A DNA stretch of 64,000 nucleotides from Aldehydirespirator sp965116865 (GTDB lineage Bacteria; Actinomycetota; Acidimicrobiia; Acidimicrobiales; Aldehydirespiratoraceae). The translations under genes and the position numbers were made by a program. The stretch is from NCBI GenBank assembly GCA_965116865.1, contig OZ220727.1, positions 2,852,001-2,916,000 on the forward strand, in the 5' to 3' direction. Each line of letters begins with the position of its first letter. Position 1 is the first letter of the stretch. Under the pieces are notes generated by a model. That model did no database searches. It was not told where the DNA came from and saw only the letters and a program-made list of their open reading frames with translations. Positions 50,396 through 62,443 of the stretch are shown one piece after another.

Positions 50396-52100
50396 GTGTT
50401 CGTGAAGACGACCCGCCGTCGCAGGGGCGACAAGGTGTACGAGTACCTATCGTTGGTCGAGTCGGTGCGCGACGGCGCCGAGGTCGGCCGCAGGACTCTG
50501 TTGCGCTTGGGGGAGGTGACCGCTCTGCGGGAGTCGGGCCGGCTCGAGCGGGTCGTGGCCGCGCTGGAGTCGCGTCTGCGCGAAGAGCGGGTCGGCGTCA
50601 GGGCGCTGGCCGCTGAGGGCGCGCCCGCGGTCGCGGCGGTGGCGTCGGTGGCGGCGCTGTGGCGCAGGCTGGGGTTCGACGGGCACTTCGCCGGGGTCGG
50701 CTCGGGGCGGGCCGCGGCTGTGGGCGACGCGGTGTTCGCGGTGGCGGCGAACTGGCTGGTGGCGCCGTGCTCGAAGCGTCGTCTCGCAGAGTGGGCGGAG
50801 ACCGACGTGGTGATGCCCGAGTGGTGGTCGGCTCCGTCGCTGAACCAGCACTACCGGGCACTCGACGCGGTCGCCGCCGCCAAGGGACGCGACCGAGGCG
50901 CACCTGTGTGCGCGGCTGTGCGACCTGTCGAATCTGGACCCGAGGCTGGTGTGCCATGACCTGGCGTCCACCTACTTCGAGGCGCCGGCACAGCCGTCGG
51001 GGCGGTTCCCGTCTCGGGCTTTCGGGTACTCGCGGGACCGCCGCTTTGACCGACCCCGGATCGTGATCGGGCTGTTGTGCACCACAGACGGCATCCCTGT
51101 CGCGCACCGCGTGTTCGCCGGCAGCACCGGCGACGCATCCACTTTGCCGGGGGTGCCGGCCGACCTCGCCGCAAGGTTCGCGGTGGGGAGGGTCTGCGTC
51201 GTCGCTGACCGTGGCCTGATCTCATCAGACAACCTCGAGGCGGTCGCGGCCGCGGGGTCCGACCACGTGCTCGCGACCAGGCCGCGACGCGACCACACCG
51301 CCAAAGAGGCCCTCGAGGCCATCGACGAAGACACCGCCTGGGCCGAGACCGAACAGCATCGCTGCCGAGCCGCGGACATGACCCCCACCGGCGCGACCCG
51401 CGCCATAGTGGTCGAGTCAGACGCCCGCGCCCGCCGAGACGACGCCCGCCGCGGCGAGACCGTCGCCGCGGCGGAGGCCGAACTGCCGGCACTGGAGCGC
51501 CGCGTCCGCGAAGTCCGGCTCAAAGACCCCGCCAAAATCGGGCGAGCCGCGCAGCGCATCCTCAACAACAACAGCAGCGCCGGGCGGCTCTTCGACCCCG
51601 ACAGCGGCGAAGGCCGGTTCCTCTACCACTACAACGACCACGCCCTCCAACACGAACAGCTCCTCGCCGGCCGCTACGTGCTCACCACCAGCTTCACACC
51701 CACCCAAGCCGGCACCACCCGCATCGTCGCCGCCCACCGCCAACTCGCAGCCGTCGGGGCCCGCTTCCGGGCCCTCGAAGACTTCCTGCGCTTGCGACCC
51801 GTCAGACACTGGACCGAACAAAGAGTCCGCGGCCGCATCGCCGTCTGCGTCTACGCCGCCGCGATCGAGACCCTCATCAGCCAAGACCTCGCCGCAGCCG
51901 ACGTCCGCGACCCCGACCTCGCCGACCAGCACCTAACCGCAGCCCGGGCCCTGCGAGAGCTCAACCGCATCCGCCGCCACCACCTCACCGCCAACGGCCG
52001 CCGAATCCAGCCCACCACCCGCCGCACCCCCTCCAAGCCCGAGCCCTCACCGCCATCGGAGCCGATGGGCTTCCCCCCGAATCTTGGAGTGTTGGTTTAG
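50396..52100 (+). pseudogene. IS1634-family transposase, one-base frameshift and IS3 insertion
   Basis: Starts FVKTTRRRRGDKVYEYLSLV. At about 50884 an extra G in AAGGGACGC shifts the frame; removing it gives AAKDATEAHLCARLCDLSNL and then VCHDLASTYFEAPA, as in copy 1. The second part carries VVADRGLISSDNLEAVAAAG and the C-terminal RGRIAVCVYAAAIETLISQD. The true C-terminus is cut by the IS3 element, and the last residues GFPPNLGVLV are encoded by the IS3 end. A programmed frameshift is unlikely because copy 1 has no equivalent. Confidence 0.85.
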
Positions 52101-52993
52101 GCGGCTTGGGTTTGTTCGTGGTCGAGGGGGCTGGTCATGTTGTTGGCGGAGTGTAGGCGTAGGGGGTTGTACCAGGTGTCGATCCAGGCGGCGATGTCTC
52201 GCCGGGCGTGGTCGCGTGTCTGCCAGCGCCGCCGGGAGATGAGCTCGTGTTGCAGGGTGGAGAAGAACGACTCGGCCGCGGCGTTGTCCAGCGCGCAGCC
52301 GACGCGTCCCATCGACTGGTTGACCCCGAGGCGCCGGCAGGCTTCGGCGAAGTCTCCGGAGCTGTACTGGGCGCCCTTGTCGGTGCGGAGGATCACGCCG
52401 GCGACGGAGCCGCCTCGGGTGGCGGCGGCCATGTTGAGCGCCGCGGCGGCGAGGCCGGCTGTGGGATGGCGCTCAGAGGTGGCGAAGCCCAGCATCCGGC
52501 GGCTGTAGAGGTCCTCGACGGTCGCGAGGAACACCGGTCCCTCGGCGGTGGGGATCTGCTTGAAGTCGCCGACCCACTTCTGGTCGGGGGCCTCTGCGGT
52601 GAAGTCGCGCCTGAGCAGGTCGGGCACGGGATCGGCCGACTTGTCGGGCCGTGTCAGGCCCCGCCGGCGGCGCCGGGTGCGGGCCTGGAGCCCTTGGCGG
52701 GCCATGGAGGCCTCCACCGTCTTCTTGGACACCGTGTGGCCGTCTCGGCGCAGCTGGGCGCGCGCCCGCGGCGAGCCGTAGGTCCCGCCGGACGCCTCGA
52801 AGCAGTCCTTGACCGCGGCATCAACGCGCTGTCGGCGCCTCCCGGCGAGCGAGGGTCCGCGGCTGCGGCGCTCATAGAAGCTGGACTCGGCCACCCCCAG
52901 GGCCCGGCAGGAGACCGCGTGAGGCACCCCGTGATCGGTCCTTTGGGCCGCGATGTGCTCGACCAGGCTCACCGCGTCGCCTCCCTGACCCAA
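52097..52993 (-). CDS. IS3-family transposase OrfB (rve integrase core)
   Basis: 298 residues as read from 52993, where it overlaps orfA by 25 bp in another frame; the active product is normally an OrfAB fusion made by -1 frameshifting. DDE residues: KWVGDFKQIP (Asp), ILRTDKGAQYSSGDF (Asp) and ALDNAAAESFFSTLQHEL (Glu). The HTH_21 part YGSPRARAQLRRDGHTVSKK precedes it. Appears functional. Confidence 0.93.
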   Translation of the reverse strand: MGQGGDAVSLVEHIAAQRTDHGVPHAVSCRALGVAESSFYERRSRGPSLAGRRRQRVDAAVKDCFEASGGTYGSPRARAQLRRDGHTVSKKTVEASMARQGLQARTRRRRRGLTRPDKSADPVPDLLRRDFTAEAPDQKWVGDFKQIPTAEGPVFLATVEDLYSRRMLGFATSERHPTAGLAAAALNMAAATRGGSVAGVILRTDKGAQYSSGDFAEACRRLGVNQSMGRVGCALDNAAAESFFSTLQHELISRRRWQTRDHARRDIAAWIDTWYNPLRLHSANNMTSPLDHEQTQAA

Positions 52994-53256
52994 AGGACCA
53001 CCGATCGTTTGAGCACATCACGCTCCATCTCCAACTCGGCGCAGCGGCGGCGCAGCCGCACCAACTCGGCACGCTCGTCGCCGTCGAGACGCTCGCCCGA
53101 GCGCTCGGCGCGGTCCTTGCGGACCCAGTTGCCCAACGTGCCCGCGCCGATCCCCAGCTCGCGGGCCACCTCAGCGACCGATCTGCGAGTCTCTTGGACG
53201 ATCCGCACAGCACCGGCCTTGAACTCCGGGTCGTACTGTCTTCGTGTCTCAGGCAT
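52969..53256 (-). CDS. IS3-family transposase OrfA (HTH)
   Basis: 95 residues: RRQYDPEFKAGAVRIVQETR and the helix-turn-helix SVAEVARELGIGAGTLGNWV, then a leucine-zipper-like charged helix (LVRLRRRCAELEMERDVLKR). Typical IS3 OrfA that binds the IS ends. Its end overlaps orfB, with a slippery-looking CTTTGGG on the minus strand in the overlap region. Confidence 0.92.
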   Translation of the reverse strand: MPETRRQYDPEFKAGAVRIVQETRRSVAEVARELGIGAGTLGNWVRKDRAERSGERLDGDERAELVRLRRRCAELEMERDVLKRSVVLWVREATR

Positions 53257-53526
53257 GGCGTCTCCTCTTAGACGATGCCTCCAAGATCAGGGGGGATGCT
53301 CACGACACCCGCAACCGGGACAAAGCCGACATCACCTGACAAGCCCAACACCCCCCGAACCGCCGATGTAGTGGAAACACCCCACCGCCGCGCCCTCTCT
53401 GACCTCCCCAAACGCGAAACAACTGACCAACTCGGGCCAGAAGACTCCGAAGAGGACTGAACAGCTGACCTCACCTGCGGGCATGTAGCGGCGGCAGTGT
53501 CACAACGCGGGGGTACGGTCTGACAT

Positions 53527-54769
53527 GTGAGCGAAGCGGGCGGCGGGGAGCTGTTCATCGTCGACAACAGCGTTTCGGGCTGGACGGGTCTGGAGTACCT
53601 GAGCCAGTGGACCGATGTGGCCCGATCCTTCGACATCGCTACCGGGTTCTTCGAGATCGGGGCGCTGCTCGCCCTCGACGGCAAGTGGCAGCAGCTGGAG
53701 GGGATCCGCTTGCTGATGGGCGACGAGGTGTCGCTGCGAACCCACAATGTGTTCAAGGAGGCGCTGCGCCAACGGGTGGGCCGGCTCGACGACAGCCTGG
53801 AGCACGAGAAGGGCCCGAACCCGTTCCTGGAAGGTGTGGAGGCGGTGGTCGAGGCCATTGCTCAAGGACGGATCGAGTGCCGCGTCTACCGAAAGGACAA
53901 GTTCCACGCCAAGGCCTACATCACCCGTGCCAAGTTCGATGTGCTGGGCGCGCAGGCGCTGGTCGGCTCGAGCAACTTCACCCGCCCCGGCCTTACCCGC
54001 AACGTCGAGTTGAACATCAAGGTGGAGAGCGGCCGGGAGGTGGCTCAGCTACAGGACTGGTTCGAGACCCATTGGGCTGCTGCCGAGGACGTGACTGAGG
54101 ATGTGCTGCGGACCATCACCCGGCACACCGCCGATTTCACGCCCTTCGACGTGTATGCCAAGGCTTTGCACGAGTTCTTCCGGGGTCGTGAACTCACCGC
54201 AGGTGAGTGGGACGAGTCCCGGTCCCGAATGTTCGGCCATCTGGACCGCTACCAGCAGGAGGCGTACTGGTCGCTGATGAAGATCGCCCGCCAGCACGGC
54301 GGAGCGTTCCTGTGCGATGGAGTGGGCCTGGGCAAGACGTTCGTGGGGTTGATGCTGATCGAGCGGCTCGTGTTGCACGAGAACAAGCGGGTGGTCTTGT
54401 TCGCCCCCAAGGCGGCTCGGGAGGGAGTGTGGGAGCCCCACCTGCGCCGGTGGCTGCCCCACATCGGCGGGGTCGGGGGCGGTGCTGACTTCTCCAGCCT
54501 CAGCGTGTTCAGTCACACCGATCTGGGCCGGGGCAACGAGTTTCCCGAGCGCTTCCAGCGCATGACCGACCTGGCTGACGCAGTGATCGTCGATGAGGCC
54601 CACCATTTCCGCAACCGCGGCAGTCGAGGCGACGACAGCGAACTCAGCTGCAACGGCGAGAGGCTGGACCAGCGGTCCAGCTACTGGCGGCTCTACGACA
54701 TGCTCGATGGCTCGACACGGCCCAAGCTGGTGTTCCTGCTCACCGCAACGCCGGTCAACAACCGTCTAG
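53527..54769 (+). pseudogene. PLD-SNF2 helicase, 5' part (interrupted by IS)
   Basis: GTG 53527. Residues 1-210 are a phospholipase D-like nuclease domain with FHAKAYITRAKF (H-x-K near residue 126) and VGSSNFTRPGL. Residues 240-410 start an SNF2/DEAD-type helicase: Walker A CDGVGLGKTFVGL near 262, DEAH box AVIVDEAHHFRN near 354 and motif III LLTATPVNNRL. The IS lands directly after motif III, at a CTAG. A functional full-length protein would be about 1069 residues. It shares its operon with the methylase downstream. Confidence 0.88.
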
Positions 54770-54903
54770 GTGGCTGGTGCCAAATTGGTGTTCGGTGGGC
54801 TCTTGTGGTGGGTGGTGGCCGGGGTCGGCGGGTTGGGCGAGGGTTGGTCGTGTCGGGGTCGGCTGGTTGGTCGTGTCGGGGGCGGGTTGGGGCTTTGGCG
54901 GGG

Positions 54904-56850
<1,947 letters not shown>

Positions 56851-56935
56851 GACACGAACCTCCCCACGAGACCGAACAACATCCCTGCAACTCTACCACA
56901 CACACCCAACCCCACCCGAGAAAAACACCAGCCAC

Positions 56936-58906
56936 CTAGCGGACTTTCGTCACATGGCCGAGCTGTTCACCCGAGGCGACGAGGCGTTCTTTGGCCGCAG
57001 CCTCGGAGTGAACCACCTGTCGGGACATTTCAACGTGATGGAGCGAGACCTGCAAGCCACTCTAGGCAAGGCCAGCAGCAGCAATGGTGACAGAAGTGCC
57101 AACGGAATGAGTGCAGCCATGGCTCTAGCCGAGGGGCTCACTCAGGAGGCCCGCGACGCCCTAGCTACGGATGTGGTCTTTGGAGCGTTGGTTGTGCAGC
57201 GGAGCCGGTCCTACGCCAAGGCCAGCCAGATCCAGGAGCGGGGGGAGTCGGCCGCGTTTCCCGAGCGCAAGCCTCCCCAGGTGGCCGAGTATTCGATCCG
57301 GTCGTCGTACCGGGACGTGCTCGACATGTTCGAGAAGGCCTGCCGCCGCCAGAATCCGCTGTTCTCTTTGGCGATCTACTACCCGTTGGCTCACTACATC
57401 GGCCCCGAGAAGGACATCGACCCCTTCGAGGAAGGCCGCCAGCGCCAAGTGGTCGGCCTGATCCGCACAATGTTCCTCAAGCGGTTCGAGAGCTCGGTGT
57501 ACGCGTTCGAGAAGTCGCTGGACCGGCTGATGCGCAAGCTGCTCGCCTTCGTCGACGTCCACAGCGAGCCGGGCGTGGAGCAGGACCGGCTCGACGGCTG
57601 GCTGCACCGCCACGCGGAGGTGGTCGGCTACCGGCCCGAGACTCAACTCGGACTGAACTTCGACGGCGCGGCCGACGACGACGCCGACGAGGATGTGATA
57701 CCGCCCGAGCTGCTGGAGGCTGTCGAAGAACTTTCCCGCGACGAGTACGACGTTGCCGCCATCATCGACAAGACCTTCGAGGACCTGGACGAGATTGTCC
57801 GTTTCCTCGACGCGACCAGTCGCCTAACCCCGGACCAGGACGACAAGGTACGCAAGCTCACCCGGCTGCTCGGCACCAAGGATCTCTCCGGCCGCAAGGC
57901 GCTGGTGTTCACCGAGTTCGCAGACACCGCCCGCTATGTGGAGTCGCAGCTGCGATCCGCTGGGATCAACGGTCTGGCCCGCATCGACAGCGGCTCGAAG
58001 CTCGACCGGGCCGAGGTGATCCGCCGGTTCTCTCCCTACTACAACGGGTCGAGCAGCCCCGAGTTGGCCCGCAACGGTCACGCCGAGATCCGGGTGCTGG
58101 TTTCCACCGATGTCCTGTCCGAGGGCCTCAACCTCCAGGACGCCACTCGCCTGGTCAACTACGACCTGCACTGGAATCCGGTGCGGCTGATGCAGCGCAT
58201 AGGCCGGGTGGACCGCCGCATGAGCCCCGAGACCGAGGAGCGCCTCAGGGCCGATCACCCCGAGGTGGCTGCGGACCGGGGCACGGTGCGGTTCTGGAAC
58301 TTCCTGCCCCCCGAAGAGTTGGAGCGGATCCTGAAGCTGTACGAGCGGGTCACCGGCAAGGTGCTGATGATTTCGAGCACGCTCGGCATCGAGGGCCGCA
58401 AACTGCTGCGCCCCGACGACGCCTACGACCCGTTGCGCGAGTTCAACGCCACCTACGAGGGCACGCGAACCGCGGTCGAGGAGATGCACCTGGAGTACCA
58501 GGCTCTGCTCAAACGCCAGCCGGAACTGGCCGAGCGACTCGACGGTCTGCCCGGCTCGGTGTTCTCGGGCCGCCGCAAGCTCAGCAAGGGAGCCCGAGGC
58601 GTGTTCTTCTGCTACTCGTTGCCCGCGCTCGACGCCGACGAAGGCGTGTTCACCCTGGAGGCCGGGCCCACTCGCTGGTACCTCTACGACCTCGACGCCG
58701 ACGCCATTCTTGAATCACCCGGCGAGATCATCGAGAGCATCCGCTCCAAGCCCAACACCCCCCGCCGCTGCGAGATGAGCCGAGCCACCCTCAAGGACCT
58801 GCGCGACAAGATGCTCCGCCATGTGCGTGACACCTACCTCAAGCGGGTCAACGCCCCCATGGACGCGCCCGAGCCCATGCTGCGTTGCTGGATGGAACTC
58901 AACTGA
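56936..58906 (+). pseudogene. PLD-SNF2 helicase, 3' part (interrupted by IS)
   Basis: Continues from the CTAG with ADFRHMAELFTRGDEAFFGR. The second helicase lobe is complete: RKALVFTEFADTARYVESQL, VSTDVLSEGLNLQDATRLVN and motif VI WNPVRLMQRIGRVDRRM. A C-terminal domain of about 200 residues follows (RWYLYDLDADAILESPGEII). The last codon overlaps the methylase start (TGATG). Alone it could be made only from an internal start such as ATG 56954, and would lack the ATP site. Confidence 0.87.
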
Positions 58907-61900
58907 TGGCCCACACGGTACCCGCGGACCATGCCGAGACCATGCGCGGCATCCGCACCTTCGCACAGGTAGTCCAATATCTGCTGGACGATCAGGGCTG
59001 GCCGAGTGAGTTGCTGGATCACTTGGTCGACGACGACCTCACCGAGGTCACCTACGACTGGGATCCCCACGAGTTGGGCATCCCCGCCGAGCAGCTCAAG
59101 GACCTGAAACGGCTACAGCAGATGCGACCCCTGACCGCGAACCAGCCTTGGGGCGTGTTCTTCCTCGAGTTCGGCGGGCCGAGGCTGCGCTACAGCCCGA
59201 TCCGGCGTCTGCTGCGGGCGCTGGTCACCAAGAAGCGCGCCACCGGCACCGCCAACACGCGGACATGGGAGCTAAGTGACCTTCTGTTCATCGTGATCAC
59301 CGGGACTGGAGACGATGTAGAGCTTCACGTGCTCGCCTTCGAGGGCGACGACCCTCAGAAGGCTGAGTTTCGCTCGCTGGCGTGGCGGCCGGCCCATGCG
59401 CCGACGCGCCATCTCCAGCGCCTCAGCGAGGAGCTGCTTCCATGCCTGGCCTGGCCCAGCGCCGAGAACGATGTCGAGTCCTGGCGCAAGGCCTGGCGGG
59501 AGGCGTTCAAGCTCCCGGTCGGCCAAGCCATCAGGGACTCCGCCCGCCTAGCCGACCGCATGGCTCGAACGGCCCGAGACCTGCGCACCCAGATAGGCGA
59601 AGCGCTCAAGGCGGAGAACGGGTCAGGGCCGTTCTCCGCTCTGATGTCAGATATCCGCACTCAGCTCGTCAGCGATGTCAACGCCGACAGCTTCGCCGAC
59701 ATGTGCGCCCAAACCCTCGTCTACGGCTTGCTGAGCAGCCGGGTCACCAGCCCGAACGACTTCGGCTCATCACCGATCTTCTCGGCCGTACCAGTAGCCA
59801 ATCCGTTCCTGGAGTCACTGTTCGAGCAGGTGCACGACGAGGCCGTGTCGCTCGACCTAGCCGGCAGCGACCTGCCCCAGCTTGTGGCCGACCTGCGCGT
59901 GACCAATGTCGAGGCCATCCTCGACCAGATCGGTTCCACCGCCAAGGGCGGCGACCCGGTGATCCACTTCTACGAGGAGTTCCTCAAGAAGTACGACAGC
60001 AAGATGCGCGCTGACGCTGGCGCCTTCTACACCCCGCAGCCTGCGGTCGAGTTCATCGTGCGAGCAGTTGACGAGGTGCTGCGATCGAGGCTCGGCCTGC
60101 AACTGGGCATCGCCGACACTGCGTCGTGGCAGGAGGTGGCCGAGCGCAACGGTTTCGAGATCCCCGAGGGCGTCGACCCTGCCAAGCCCTTCGTGTCGAT
60201 GCTCGACCCGGCCACTGGCACCGGTACCTTCCTGGTGGAATGGCTGCGCCAAGCCCGACGATCGTTCCTTGAGCACCGATCGCCTGAGGAATGGCCCGAG
60301 CACCTGCGAGACCATCTGCTGCCGTCGATGCACGCCTTCGAGTTGATGCTGGCTCCCTACGCCATCGCCCACCTGAAGGTGGCCCTGGAACTTCACGCCT
60401 TCGGTGCCGGAGACGGTGCCATGCAGATCCTGTTGACCGACACGCTGGAGCACGCCGCCCGTCAAGGCCAGTTGGCCACCATGACTGACCCCGTAGCCCA
60501 GGAAGGCGAGAGAGCCGCGGAACTGAAGGCGCACGAGCGGTTCTCGGTGGTGATCGGCAACCCTCCGTATGACCGTGAGCAGCGTTCCGTCGGGGACTCC
60601 GGCCGACGCAAGGGCGGGGTAGTTCGTTACGGCGCGCCCGGTGTCGCCCCGCTATTCGACTCTGACACTGCCTTCCGGCGAGCCGCCACCAGCCGCGCTG
60701 CGGACGCTGCCACAAGCCCCCCGCTGCTCGATGCTGTGACCGAGCCAATGAAGGCGGCCGGGCTCGGTGGCCATCTGAAGAACGTCTACAACGACTACGT
60801 CTACTTCTGGTGCTGGGCCGTTTGGCAGGCCACTGCGTTGCCGCCCGGCCCGGGAGTGGTCGCATTCATCACCGCGTCGTCCTACCTCGACGGGATTTCG
60901 ATGGGCGGCGTCCGACAGCTGCTCCGCAACGCCTTCGACGAACTCTGGATCGTCGACCTCGGGGGCGAGGGCCGAGGGGCCCTGAAGGAGGAGAACATCT
61001 TCGACATCCAGACCCCGGTAGCCATCGCCGTCGGCGTCCGCACGAGCCGCGAGCGCACTGCCGAATGCGAGGTCCGCTACTTCAGGATCGCGGGCACGCG
61101 TGTCGAGAAGCTCGCCCGCCTCGGCCAGATCGGCATCGCCGACATTCTCGACATGGTGCCCGGCGAAGGCTTGGACCGCATGACGCCTCGGAGCGAGAGC
61201 GAATACAACGACTGGCCCGAGATCACGGACCTATTCCCGTGGATCCGCTCGGGGTGCAAGCTTGGCCGGACTTGGCCCATCTCGGAGACTCAGGCCCCCC
61301 TGAAACGTCGTTGGCGTGAACTTGTGGAGACGGTGCCGCGTGGCCGGGCCGACCTGTTCATCGATACTCCGTCTGGCCAGAAGACAACAAGCAAACCCAG
61401 GCCGCTCCTGTCAACTGGCCCGAAACTGCTGTCCATCGAAGAACTCGACCTTGGCGATGAGCCAGAGGGCTATGAGCCGTATGGGTATAGGAGTCTCGAC
61501 CGTCAGTGGGTCATCGCTGATCAGAGGTTGATTGACCGCGCTGGCCCCGACATGTGGCCGATTCGGAGTGAGCACCAAGTCTTCTTGACCACGCTGACCT
61601 CGACGAGACTCGGCCAAGGCCCCGCGCTGACCGCGACGCCCTATGTCCCCGACCTAGATCACTTTCGGGGTTCCTACGGCGCGAAGAATGTCATGCCGCT
61701 CCACCGGGACGCGAGTGGCAACGAGCCCAATGTCGCCGATGGCCTGCTGGAGGCCTTGACTGCCAGGCTCGCCACCGAAGTCGCCGTCGAAGATCTGCTC
61801 GCCTACGTCTATTCCCTGGGTGCGACGGCCGCCTTCACCGACCGGTTCCACGAGGAGTTGGCCGAGGCTGCCGGCCCGATCCACATCCCGATCACCGCCG

Positions 61901-62403
61901 ACGCCGACCTGTTCCGGCAGGCCGTCGCACTGGGCCGCGACCTCCTGTGGTGGCACACGTGGGGCGAGCGGTTCGCTCCCGATGGACAGACGCGGCTTCC
62001 CCAGGGACGCGCCGAGGAGGTCGAGCCTGTCGAAGGCATGCCCGATGACTTCGACTACGACCCGGAGTCCGAGACCCTCACGGTAGGAACCGGTACATTC
62101 GCCCCCGTCAGCCAGGAAGCCTGGGACTTCGAAGTCTCCGGCCTCAGAGTCCTGCGCTCCTGGCTCGGCTACCGAATGAAGACCCGCAAGGGCCGCAAGT
62201 CCAGCCCCCTCGACGAAATCCGCCCCACCCGTTGGACCCAGTCCAGCGAACTCCTCCTCGTCCTATCCATCGTCGAGCACACCATCGAGGTCACCCCCAA
62301 GGCCGCCGCCCTCCTAGCCCAGATCGTTGAAGGCCCGCTGATCCCAGCCGCCGACCTACCAACCCCCACTCCCGCCAACCGCAAGTCCCCGAAATCGCAC
62401 TAG
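58906..62403 (+). CDS. Large N6-adenine DNA methylase (type ISP/DISARM-like)
   Basis: 1165 residues from ATG 58906, which overlaps the helicase stop. N-terminal about 380 residues unassigned. The methylase core has FYTPQPAVEFIVRAVDEVL, SAM motif I MLDPATGTGTFLVEWL near residue 434 and catalytic NPPYDRE near 551, then a target-recognition-like C-terminal half (LFPWIRSGCKLGRTWP, WVIADQRLIDRAGPDMWPIR). It should methylate adenine in host DNA. With the PLD-SNF2 helicase it makes a two-gene cassette like the helicase/methylase part of DISARM or a type ISP R-M enzyme without its own nuclease. With the helicase broken, only modification may remain. Confidence 0.88.
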   Translation: MAHTVPADHAETMRGIRTFAQVVQYLLDDQGWPSELLDHLVDDDLTEVTYDWDPHELGIPAEQLKDLKRLQQMRPLTANQPWGVFFLEFGGPRLRYSPIRRLLRALVTKKRATGTANTRTWELSDLLFIVITGTGDDVELHVLAFEGDDPQKAEFRSLAWRPAHAPTRHLQRLSEELLPCLAWPSAENDVESWRKAWREAFKLPVGQAIRDSARLADRMARTARDLRTQIGEALKAENGSGPFSALMSDIRTQLVSDVNADSFADMCAQTLVYGLLSSRVTSPNDFGSSPIFSAVPVANPFLESLFEQVHDEAVSLDLAGSDLPQLVADLRVTNVEAILDQIGSTAKGGDPVIHFYEEFLKKYDSKMRADAGAFYTPQPAVEFIVRAVDEVLRSRLGLQLGIADTASWQEVAERNGFEIPEGVDPAKPFVSMLDPATGTGTFLVEWLRQARRSFLEHRSPEEWPEHLRDHLLPSMHAFELMLAPYAIAHLKVALELHAFGAGDGAMQILLTDTLEHAARQGQLATMTDPVAQEGERAAELKAHERFSVVIGNPPYDREQRSVGDSGRRKGGVVRYGAPGVAPLFDSDTAFRRAATSRAADAATSPPLLDAVTEPMKAAGLGGHLKNVYNDYVYFWCWAVWQATALPPGPGVVAFITASSYLDGISMGGVRQLLRNAFDELWIVDLGGEGRGALKEENIFDIQTPVAIAVGVRTSRERTAECEVRYFRIAGTRVEKLARLGQIGIADILDMVPGEGLDRMTPRSESEYNDWPEITDLFPWIRSGCKLGRTWPISETQAPLKRRWRELVETVPRGRADLFIDTPSGQKTTSKPRPLLSTGPKLLSIEELDLGDEPEGYEPYGYRSLDRQWVIADQRLIDRAGPDMWPIRSEHQVFLTTLTSTRLGQGPALTATPYVPDLDHFRGSYGAKNVMPLHRDASGNEPNVADGLLEALTARLATEVAVEDLLAYVYSLGATAAFTDRFHEELAEAAGPIHIPITADADLFRQAVALGRDLLWWHTWGERFAPDGQTRLPQGRAEEVEPVEGMPDDFDYDPESETLTVGTGTFAPVSQEAWDFEVSGLRVLRSWLGYRMKTRKGRKSSPLDEIRPTRWTQSSELLLVLSIVEHTIEVTPKAAALLAQIVEGPLIPAADLPTPTPANRKSPKSH

Positions 62404-62443
62404 CATCTGGCGTGCTTATGCTGGCTACCATCAGAACATAATA

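Larger units (their letters stand above)
52073..53295 (-). mobile_element. IS3-family insertion sequence, apparently intact
   Basis: Ends are near-inverted: CCCCCCGAATCTTGGAG at 52073 and the complement of CTCCAAGATCAGGGGGG ending at 53295. About 1.22 kb with overlapping orfA and orfB on the minus strand. Inserted in the 3' end of the IS1634-like transposase. Exact target duplication was not clear. Confidence 0.8.
50251..53437 (+). mobile_element. IS1634-like element copy 2, split by an IS3-family element
   Basis: Left end ACCCGAGTTTGTCAGTTTGG at 50251; right end is the complement of AACTGACCAACTCGGGC at 53421-53437. An IS3 element occupies 52073-53295. Joining the flanks restores the transposase C-terminus (SEP, then DTRNRDKADIT), matching the surviving end of copy 1. 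Net length without the IS3 is about 1.96 kb. Confidence 0.75.

Noticed and set aside
50880..50970. Programmed frameshift in the IS1634-like transposase copy 2
   Set aside because: Copy 1 reads through this place in one frame, so the extra G is more simply a mutation or a sequencing error.
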